DNA of 64,000 nt from Owenia fusiformis (Eukaryota > Annelida > Polychaeta > Sabellida > Oweniidae), in contig CAIIXF020000008.1 of assembly GCA_903813345.2 (NCBI GenBank), positions 28,398,005-28,462,004 of the forward strand. Direction: 5' to 3'. The notes beneath the pieces were generated by a model. The model saw only the letters and a program-made list of their open reading frames with translations, made no database searches and was not told the DNA's origin. Shown here piece after piece: positions 23,601 through 35,600 of this stretch. Positions within the stretch are counted from its first letter, which is position 1. Every line of letters starts with the position of its first letter. A program made the position numbers and the translations under genes.

Positions 23601-26600
23601 TTGCATAATCAATTACCAAGCTAGTATAATCTTGAAAAAATCAATCAAACAAACAATCGATCAATGTGTCGTTTATCCTTTAAATTATATTGGATGGACT
23701 CGATGCTGTATTTATTTCTAATTATATGTTATTTTCGTGTACATGTACACGCTATATCCTAAGGGATGAGGAATGATTCTGAAGATTTATTGCAGAAATC
23801 TGGTGTGCTATTAAAAAGTATTTTCGCTGCACTATTTGTTTACTACAACATCTTCTGTATGGTTTTTTTTATATTCTTTTTCAGTCCCCTCCTGTTAGAT
23901 AGGCCACAAAATTAAATTTGAAAATCGTAGAATCGAGGGAGATGTTAAGATTCTAGTTAAATTCTGTAAACCCTCTTAACAGTCATTTGGAAGGATCAAG
24001 ACAAAGGGGCAAGATTTGTAAACCAGCCAATTGCAAACTCCCTTCTGATTGAACCTCTATAATCTTCAAAGTTCAATTTTTCAAAATCTCAGTTTGAGTT
24101 CAGCATGGTTTCTATTTGAAGGTCAAAGATCAAGGTCAACATCTAGATAATGCTGAGTCTTGAATCTTACACCTTAAAACCTTTGCTCATCATCATTCCA
24201 TATTTGATAATTAGTTAATCTTATGAGGTATTGCAAAATCAAACTGCAATGTCAAACTATCAAACTGCAATATCAAACTGCTTGTTAGATGGACAATTGA
24301 TGAATCATTTTTGTATAATTTTATTTATTAAAATTGCACCTGCCATTTTCTAATTATGAATGTGGTTTTACTTTAAAGGGCCCACCTACCAATTTTCTTT
24401 ACCACAATGTAAGCCAGTATGGGTCATTATTATCAGTTTGAATGCTAAATTTGCCCTTTGTTTCAGTGTTTAAGGAAGTCCATCCAATATAAATAAACGA
24501 TCATATAGGCCTTTTAATAAATGTTGCCACATTTTGTAACACTTAAGACACCAAGATATATTGGCCAGATTGAGGTGTTTGTATCAATAATAGAAACTTT
24601 TCAAAATAAGTAATAATTAAGTTAATCCTATACATCTACATGCATTTCGTTTAGAAACAGTGCTGACTACTGCCTATGGCATCAATATATTATAATTATT
24701 TTGTATTTTGAGCATGACTTAATATATCTTATATGCAGGAATCCATAGACCTTTGATATAAAGACATATGAAACATATTATATGTTTCTATTTCAGTAAA
24801 TCAAAGTATTCATTTATTTTTTGAGCATACACTGACACTTTAAACATTTTATGCCCAAATAAGCAGCATGCTTTTGTGTATCTTATAAGCTGGTCAATAT
24901 ATCCTGGTTTCTCTTATGGACAAAATATAGCAGGGCTTATGCCTTTGTCACATTTGCTCCGATTTTCACTACAGCGTCCGGCCGATTGAGTATTTTGTTC
25001 AAAATTGAATACAATATTGAACAAAACACTCAATCGGCCGGGCGCCAGCCAATGGATCGGAGCATATGTGACCAAGGCATTAGCAGGGTGTTTTTGGTGT
25101 GTTTGGGTTTTATTCAGATGTAAAACTCTGAATATTATTAATGTTATACCATATTGACACTTTAGCTGTTACTTTGAAGAATTGAAAAAAAGTCCATACA
25201 TACCAGGCCCATGGGTTCGAGCGAACCCCCCCCCCCCCCCCTGGCCAAAAAATCTTTCAAAATCATGCAGTTTTTCACCATTCTGAGCACTTGTAAATGA
25301 TTTTGGACATTTTTGGACCAAAATTGTCACAAGAGAACCCCCTTGGAATTTTTCAAAAAGTGAACCCCCCTTGGCAAATCCTGGCTATGGGCCTGCATCC
25401 CCAAGCTTTATTATGCTGGCCACAGGAAGGAATGAAAATGAATTCTTAATTATGGGTCAATTCAATTTCACTAATGTGCCGGTTGTTCACATATGCAGAT
25501 GGTTTGAAATATATGTTTTTGTCAGATATTTATTAAGAATAATCATTTCAAGGATATTTTTGTGCATCTTTATTTTTTGTGTTTTTTGGTGTGATTGGGT
25601 TTTATTCAGATGTAAAACTCTGAATATTATTAATGTTATACCATATTGACACTTTAATTGTTCCTTAAATTGAAAATTGAAAAAAGAACATACATCCCAG
25701 GCCCATAGCTAGGGGGTTCGATGGGTTTGAACCCCCCCCCCACCCCTGGACAAAAAATCTTTCATAATCATGCAGTTTTCACCATTCTGAGCAGTTTTAA
25801 GTGATTTTGGCCATTTTTTGACCAAAATTGTCACAAGAGAACCCCCCTGGAATTTTTCAAAAAGTGAACCCCCTTGGCAAATCCTGGCTATGGGCCTGCA
25901 TCCCCAAGCTTTATTATGCTGGCCACAGGAAGGAATGAAAATGAATGCTTAATTTGAGGTCAATTCAATTACACAAATGTGCAGGTTGTTCACATATGCA
26001 GATGGTTTGAAAGATATGTTTTTGTCAGATATTTATTAAGAATAATCCTTAATTCAAGGATATTTCTGTGCATCTTTATTTTGCCCGAAAATGTTGGTCA
26101 ATTGAATATATTTACAGCATAATAAAGAGGAGGTACCTGATAAAACACTAGAACAAATGCAGACAGCTTTGGAGAACAGTTTTCAATTGATGTTCATTTG
26201 GCTGCATTAGTACATCTCAATTGTTAGATTAAGGATTTGAATATGAGTTCTGTTTTCCAGTGATTTTTTATTTTAATCAAAATTTAAGCATAATCAGATG
26301 CATATCGATTTAGAGTCATTATCATTATCTAATTCATGAATACGTTTTAAATAATGGGTATGTGGACTTTTGATGTCAAGACCTCGTTTTTACTCGCTTG
26401 TTGCTACATACATATATAAATAGATGGCAGTGGTTGTGTTCGTAGGGCTATATACCAGCTTTTGCAATGGAAACTAGGCGATTGTGTTGACACAAAGGTT
26501 GTTATATAATTATGATCCTTAAAAGAATAGATGGCAGTAAATGTGTTCGTAGGGCTAAATACCAGCTTTTGCAATGGAAACTAGGTGATTGTGTTGACAC

Positions 26601-29600
26601 AAAGGTTGTTATATAATTATGATCCTTAAAAGAATACATCAACATTTAAAGATTTTTTAACATTGCATCAATTGGGATATAGCCCTAATTTTTTCGGAAA
26701 AGATAAAAATCTTGGCAAACTGAAAAATATAACTGTACCTCATTAGTAGTTCATGTCATGGAAAAATATGGACAAAATTAAAATATGTCATCAGATAAAT
26801 GAAAATGTCTTTGGTTGATGAATATGCAAATCTTTTAAAACCTCGAAACATAAGAATTCAGGAAAATTTCAAATTAAATAGCAAAACTCTACTTGGAAAC
26901 AGTACAATTGGAATATCATCTGTTATATGTTAAGCCCTATCGTGAGTTCCAATTCTGTTATAATATAATATTATGCTCAGCTAGATTTCCAGGTGAAAAT
27001 GATAGATAGACCAGAGTATAAGATTTTACTATGTATCATATGTTTTGGATGCATTACCCTTATGATGTAACAATAATAACATTCTACCTGCCATATGCAT
27101 GATAAATGAGTGGATGTATGTTCAAGTAAATTAATGTAAACACAGCAATAGTACACCTGTATGACACCTGTGTAGAATGAGATATAGCTAATGGCCTAGT
27201 CACATAGCCTGGCCGATGAGGTTACGATGAGCCAGCGATGCAATTTTCACCGAACTCGGCCGAACACCGGCTGGACACCGGCTGGACATCAGTGGCGTTT
27301 GTGCTTAAAACCGCATCGGTGGTAGCTCGGTGAAATTTTAACTTCGGAGTTAAATTTCACCGGGCTCTCACCGAGCTCCCTCATCATGTCATCGCAGCCC
27401 CATCGTAACCACATCGGGAAACACGTCGGCCGGTGCACGGCCGAGTATCGGCCGGTGTCCCGTGCATCTGAGACAACCAGAGGACGAGGTTTTTTAACGG
27501 ACAGCGGCCGAGCTCCGACCGAGCTCCGGCCGATGTGGGACAGAGCATCGGCCGGTCACTGTTCAAAGCCCGTTAACAACCCGGCTGGCGATCGCACGGT
27601 GTCCTGTTACCTGCTCGGGTACCGGCCGTATTCCTTCCGATGTCCGGCCGACCTCCGGCCAGTAGTTGCTGCCACATCGGCAGAAAAAAACTACCATTTT
27701 GAGACTGACTCCGTACGGTCACCGGCCGGTGTTCGGTCGGTCGCCTGAAGATGTCCGTACGGAGTCCGTTCACGTCACCGAGCTCTGCTTCCGATGAGGA
27801 GAGCTCGGTGGCACCAAAAAAATCCACCAAGCTCTACCGATGCCAGACATCGGCCGGGCTATGTGACTAGGCCATAAACAAACACACACAGTGACAAACA
27901 TTGCACTTTAAAGAGCAAAAATGGCCAACAAATATAATCCATTAACCCAGCAATGCCCAAAACCTAAACAGATCTTTGTGCTATAGTCTGCTTTTGTATC
28001 CATAAAAAGTTGAAGCTGAATGCTGGAGAAGCTATTTTCCTGGAATTCTGATGACAAGATTTAAGTGGCGCCAGCCGAACCATACAAACGCACTCAGCTC
28101 AGGATGACGACAATATAGCAGTTTAACAAAGTGAGATAAAAATCAAAAAGAAAACAGTTCTAAATGATTGCAGACGATATTTTAGGATTGATAATCCAAA
28201 ACAGCTGCCTTGAAATTAACCCAGCAAGTCTAAAATATAACAAGTTCTTAATTTTTATAGATAGAAACACCATGGAAATTTCAAACAATCCGGGATTCCT
28301 CAAATCGGGTGCCTGGAAATTAACATAGACAAGATTCTTCTATTCATTTAAATGGTGTTTGTTTGCGAACCAGAGACAGATCAAGTATCACAGCATGGAA
28401 TTAATAACAATAATCATATATTCAATACTTTTATATATGAAATATTGTTCGCGATTACGAATTTTTGATATATTTATATATTTTCTTCAGGTTAACTGAA
28501 TCAAAATTTTATTTACAATTATGACATCACAATCCATGTAATCTTTAACACTTTTTAAACATAATATATCTTAAAATAGAAATAAAATTTAAATATATAT
28601 AATAAACAAATAATAGTTAAATCACCTACCACGAAGAAAACATTCTGGGGTTAGAGAGAAATCATCAACAGCAATATCTCCAAGGTAACGATAACCTTTT
28701 GTGGCTATAAATCTCAGGGAATACCTATAACAAGAGAAACAAAATAATAAATAGAAAACAGGAGTTATTGCCTGGCCACACAAACAAACTAACAGACAAT
28801 GGATGGATGAACAAACAAACAGACAGCTTCTCTATATCCCTACGAACTTTGTTCAGTGATAATAATTAGCTGATTTTGTAAAATCTCCATAGCATTAAAT
28901 AATATTTTTTGTGAGAGAATGTTTAATAGCTCATTTTGAGTGTAATTGTAAATGATGTTAAAATAGGTTGTGAAAATGATCTTTTTCAGTGTTTAAAATC
29001 TTTGGCAAATATTGACATTACTATGTTGCAGTTTCTAGCAGTTGCAGGCAAAACTGGCAATTTTCAAGCCATTAAATATTCACTCAAACTAAAATGGACA
29101 CAAAATACTGAAGCACCGAAGACTTCGACACAATTTTGTTGTATCAGTTTTTTCTACATATAGCATAACTGCCATCTTTCTTGACAAAAGAAGCAACTGA
29201 TTGGTTCAAAGTAAGTGTGATGCATCTTTGAGAATGCTCATTCAAATAGATGGCATTGTGAGATGCTACTCGACATACAGATTGGACTTAAAATATTGGA
29301 ACATATTTGATAAAGTTGCAAAGATCAAGCCAGAATGCATGTAAACAATGTAATAGTTTTTATTTTAGATTGATGCTAATAATGCATGCTCATAAGATCA
29401 TTTATTCTAAAAATCTATAAGTTTCTAAAGTCAAACAGTACACATTTTTAATTTCTTTACCTTTCTGTAAGTTTTGGAAGTGGTATGGACTCACGGCGCC
29501 ACCTATCCTCATTTTTGTGACTTTTCTCCATTATCACCTTGGGTATGTTAAATTGCTTTGAATTTACAACAAGCTCAAGTGTCTGTGTATGAGGCCCAAA

Positions 29601-32600
29601 CATGTGGTAGTAGAACTGCACCTGAAATTCAAAGTTTTCCTTATGGTTCTGTCGTTGTACCAAGGGGAGTAAGTCAAACCCCCCCACCCTCCCCCAGATA
29701 TAGTATATGGAATATAAGAGTGAGGGTTGACTTACTCCCCATGTCTTGTACCAAAGTAGAATATATTAAGGAAAGAAAGTAGATGATATTTATATGTATA
29801 GTCCGTATACTAATTGATAGATGTCACCTAAAGATATTTTCTCGAACTAAAAATGTGATTTTTGCTCTCGTATCAAAGGTCTTATTGACCTGTTTCGTTA
29901 TATGGAGTAACACCAAGTAATTCTCAAGTAATTAATCTGAGGTGGATTTCGCCATTATATACCTGAATTGAACAGTACAAGTATTCAAAGTCCACTCAAA
30001 GTGCATTGCAGTCTTTCTGTTTTACAATTGCACTCAGGAGAAGGGAATTTCCCAGAATTCTTATTTGATCAAGAAGTTCATCTTTAGATGGAGATGGTCC
30101 ATCTCTGAATTCTGGGCTATTCCCAACTCTTATTCTGCTCTTTGCCTCATTTAAAGGAATATTCCTTGCCAAACCATCTCTCTCCTCATATGGTAGCTAT
30201 AACCATATATATGCTTGCCATGTTTAGCAAAACACGCAAAAATGTTTTGATATGGTCAAATTTGATCACTTAGAAATGTGATGCTCAATTCCAGTAAGCT
30301 GCCATCTTTTAAAATTTCACACAGGAAGTGATGTCATCGACTCTCAACTTTGCATATAGCATTAGGTGAGGAGCTATTAAGAATTACAAAACCAGCTAAA
30401 TATTCTTTTTCAACTTTGTATCTTATTTAATCCTTCTGAAAATCTCTTCTTTTATTCTAAGTTGACAAGCCCTGAAAATATTTTTGCACAGAAAGTAATG
30501 ATCACTTGTCTAGAAGTGATTTTGTGCTACTTTTCTATACTGTTATGGGCAAGGTTATAGAAGTTGAGAGTTGATGACATCACTTCTTGCAAGAAATCTT
30601 AAAAGATGGCAGCTCACTGGAAATAAGCACTAGATTTTTATTGATCAATATTGACCATATTAAAACTTTTTCCCATGTTTTGCTAAATATGGAAACTATA
30701 TATATGATTATAGCTACCATATCAAGAGAGAAAGGGTCTGGCAAGGAATATTCCTTTAAGTGCATTAGTGTCTTGCTATTTTACCATTGCACTCAGGAGG
30801 AGGGGATTTCCAAGAATTCATAGATGAACATACAGTATCTCCATGTAAAGAACCTGAGGAAGTTCATCTTTAAATGGAGATAGTCCAACACTGAATTCTG
30901 GGTATTCTACTCCTTGCTTACCCTACATGTGTTGTAGTATGGGGAATTCTGGTCATATACAATCTGAGGTGGAGGGTCAAATGTTTCACTTTCAACAACC
31001 TTTCCCTCGAGCATTTGCTGTTCAGTGGAGGCATCAAAGTGCAGAAAATATCCTGGAACAGACAAAACAAATAAACCAAAATAACCAAAAACAACACTGT
31101 AAGTGGCTTAAGCTAGTCAATCAATTTGTCTGTCGAGCATTTAGACTAATTTTGAAGGTAAATTTTGAAATACACAGTCCTTTAAGTTTTTTGATAAAAT
31201 GGAAAATCACATAATTACATTTCAAAACATTCATCTTATGATTTAGTTTTTAAATATATTATTCTCTTTTTTGTCAAAATGAATTCAATGCTAGAAAAAT
31301 GGATTGAAATGCTTCTCTTGATGAATAATGTTTTGAGCAATATAACAATATAAAAAAATGTCACTTGATAAAAATAATAATGGACTACCCAACTTGCTAA
31401 TTGATATTATTATGTAATATTAAATAAATCAATTACATGTACACCGACACAAATTGTATTTGTTTTGTCCAATTAGCAACTGAGCAGATCAAGGGAAGAG
31501 ACACAAATATTTTTTATGCATCATAAAAGTCTTTGTGGGACGACTGTATCGTTGCTTTCTTACATTCATAAATATTAAGTAGGTTGAAATGATGGTCACG
31601 TGGTTGTCTGCTGTCAAAGACCCAGGCACTGGTCAACGTGGGGCAGTTGTGTATGTATGTATAATTTATTTACCTCTTAAATAAAAGAGAGTTACATTCA
31701 TATTAACATGTAGAGAAAATTAAATAAAATTATAAAACATATTTGTGTTACTTAATGTAAGGTAAAGAGGATAACTAACTTTTATCCACAAGAAATTGCC
31801 TATGCCTGTGTAACTCGTACACATGCATAGCTATGAGTAACAGAGTCTCCTTATCATCATTGTATACAGTTCCTAGAATCACTTTAAGAATATAATCGTC
31901 GTTCATTACATTCAGATTACCTCTCGCTAAATTGAGTAAGGGTTTTCTAACATCAGTAAAAGCTGGACAAGTAATCAAGAAATGCTTAACACTTTCTCTT
32001 TCGTTAAGATCACAAAATATACAGATTTCTGATAAAGTTGTGTCACTCTCACGGCGTCTACTGTTAAAATATGTCGAGGTTAATAATTTGACCATCATTT
32101 TACAGAGGTATAATACATGTGGGTTTTCTTTTGCGATCACCCACCATACATTCGGTTTTAGGATAGACAACGATCCTGTCACCACGTTGAGATTTTTATA
32201 CATTAATGATGATAAAACAGTACTATAATTGTGAAAACTCTTGACACGTCCGTAGACTACAGTTCTAAATTCTTGTTTTGAAGGGATTTCTGCATTAAAA
32301 ATCATGTTCTTAACATAGTCTATGAGGTTGTACTGCACAACAGTATCCCACATTTGAGATAATGGAGATTTCAGACCTTGAGATGGTGATTTTAAATACA
32401 TCATCCGTATTAACCTTTCTAAACATATGACCTTATAAATACAGCTTACAGGTAGCCTTAACAACATATACAGAAACATCAATCTATCACAGTCAATTTT
32501 TGCTTTAACAGACATCCATCCAAGCAGACTAGTGGCGACAGGGTCTGGCGTATTCTTTGGTAATGTCTGAATGCGTTTTCCGACCTCTTTGTGCAGACCT

Positions 32601-35600
32601 TCCATTAGATTAATGTCATTGTTAGTGTAAGGTATTACTGCACAACCATAAGTCAGAGTTGGATAGGAGAATGACCAGTACAGCTTTGATCCAAGCAAGG
32701 GATGTATACCACCGCACCCATTGCCTAGACCTAAGAGTGAACAAAATTTTCTTCTTGCACAAGATATTGCAGTTTTAACATGTACATTTGTACTACCCAG
32801 TGGTATTCCAACATGCTGAGCAGAGTTAACAATTTTAAGCGAATTGTTACCAAGTTTAAAATCTTGAGCAGCCCTTTTCCCTGGGCCAAAATACATGATG
32901 ACACATTTGTCTGGGTGGAATTCAAATCTCCAGCGAAGACTGTAATCATAAGCTAATTGAAGTAAAATATTCATTTGGTGATGACCAGTAGTAATAAGAG
33001 CAAGATCATCTGCGTAAGCCGGGCAACCTACAGGGTGATCCCCAATTTTAGCAACTGCCTGACTGTTAACCAGCTCGTGTAATAAATCAGCCAAGTAAAA
33101 CTGATACAAGACCATACTACAAACCCCACCTTGGTGGACTCCCCGGTGGACATTGAAAGATTCTTGGTTTAAAATTCCACTTACAAAAACTTTACATTTG
33201 TATTTACAATAAGACTGGTACAAAATTCGCCACGCTAGACCATTTACACCGTTGTGATATAGCTTCCAGAACAGACCGTCAATCCAAGTACCGTCAAAGG
33301 CCTTCTTAATGTCCATTAACGCCAAAATGACGCCATCCTTAATATTATGGGCTATGGTTTCCTGTAGTAACAATGATGTTTGAAGAGATGAGCAATTTTC
33401 AATAGAGGCTCCCTGGAGCTGGGGAATTTTACTCCTAAGCCGAGGCAGCATTCTTAACAGAATAATATTGTCAAACAATTTTCTTAAAATACTCATGAGT
33501 GTTATTCCCCGATGATGATCCTTGTTGTGACAGTCTTTATTCCCAGATTTAAGTAATGGAATGAGAATGCCAGTGCAAAAATTTTCTGGGATGTACTCGC
33601 TGACCCGAATAACATTAAAAAGTGAGGTTAATAACAATGTCATACAGTCACCACCATATTTGATATGCTCAGCATTCAATCCATCATGCCCTGCAGCCTT
33701 ATTATTATTAAGTTTCATTACACAATCATTCACTTCTTTAACTGTAATCTCTGAGTCAAGAATACCATCATTATTTAATAGAGATTCCACTTTCATGTTT
33801 TTCACATCAGATTTAACAGTTTGTTCAAAATTTTGGTCAAAAATGTCCCTGTGATCATATGATGCTAGTTTGCTGAAATATGATTGCCAATCATTATTAA
33901 TATCAGTGGGATTAGTTAAAATATCACCAGAATCTGATCTGATAGACCCCGTTGACTTACTTGTACAATTTCTACTTTTATTCAAGAGGTACCAAAAAGT
34001 TCTTTGATCCATATCATTAGCATCGTAAATATCATTAAGCTGCTTCTGTTCATAGTTAACACGTGACTGATTAAATGCAGCTCGGAAGTTTTTCTTCGCT
34101 TCCTTGTAAGCTTTCCTGATAGGATCAGAAGAATCCCTTGGTCTCCCCGCTTTAGTCCATTTATGCCAGGCTGCTTTTTGTTTTTTACTAAGAACAGACA
34201 GATCATTGTTCCAAAAAGGCTTCTGATGCTTCATAAATTTTTTCAAAGGAATGGCATCATCAGCTCTACATTTTACAATTTCAATCAAACGTTCGATAAA
34301 ACTATCGATATCCTTACAATCAAGTTTGCTATTGTCTGACATACTCCTGATTAAAGGCTCCAAATCCGACTGCAAAGGGATTGTATACTTAACATTTACC
34401 TCATTGCGAGACACCCTGTACCATGAATACACCTTCTTGACACAGAGCGTAGAGCTTTTAACATGATTAATAGATGGCAGGTCTAACTTACTTTTAATCG
34501 CCAAATGGCCATGCATTGACGTATATGCGCTACACAAAACATTACAGCTTATTACACTCTCCAGCATAGATTCAGAAATCACAATATGGTCAATATACGA
34601 TTTATACCCAGTGGCTGATTCGTATGTATAATTAGGCCCTTGTGTTATGTTTTGCATATCGAGGGCAACTAACCCGTTACGCTGCATCATTTGAAACAGC
34701 AGTTGACCGTTATAACTATAATTAGTGGTACAACGCCGTGTACTACATAAATTGCCTAAATTGGCATTAAAATCACCAGTAATTACTATTTGAGCATCTA
34801 CATGACAACTTATCACATATTCTTCAAGTGTATTCAACACGTCTTCAAAATTGTCATTTTTACACCCAATCTGTGGCAAATATACAGAGAATATAAAAAT
34901 TGGCACATTTGCCTCAACCTTAATGCATGCAATCCTATCATTACAAAATTTATGTATCGGTGATATGGCATGTTTAATTGATCTACGCCACATAAGAGCA
35001 ACCCCACCATGGCCCCAAGTCAGACCGCATTGCATAGAATCAAGGTTTTTGCAGCTAATCGCAATGGAATCATATTCAGCATCAATAGCTTTTAATTTGT
35101 GCAAATTTGCTTCAAAAAGTCGGTGTTCCGAAACAGCGACAATATCACTTGAACTTAGAAGTTCTCTTAGATATAACTCAGATGAATTGAGGCCATTTAT
35201 ATTCCACTGTGAAATAACTACCATTACGACTAATACAAGTTGTGAAAGTGAAGAAAAGGTCATGATCAGGATTAGAAATTACGCGAGTTATACCTCGGTC
35301 TTAAGTCAGTGTCATTATATGAGTCACTCCTGACGACATCGCGTCGTGATCGTCGTACCCACTCTCTACATTTGATTGGGATTGGCCATAAGTCGATGCT
35401 TAAGGCCTTATCGACATGGTGTAAGGGCACAGTTATTTTACAACCCACTCTGTCACATGATATACGATTATGCACTACATGTATTTGTTTCACCCTTATT
35501 CCGTTGTCCAACGCATACCGTTTTACAGTTTCAATAGTATCATCGTCTTCTTCATCATTTGATTGATATATATTTTCCAAATATAAAGTCCTTACTTCCT

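Noticed and set aside
27386-27830. ORFs of 120 and 85 codons on both strands
   Set aside because: They lie wholly within the GC-rich inverted-repeat element; openness follows from its composition and repeated CGGCCGGTG blocks.
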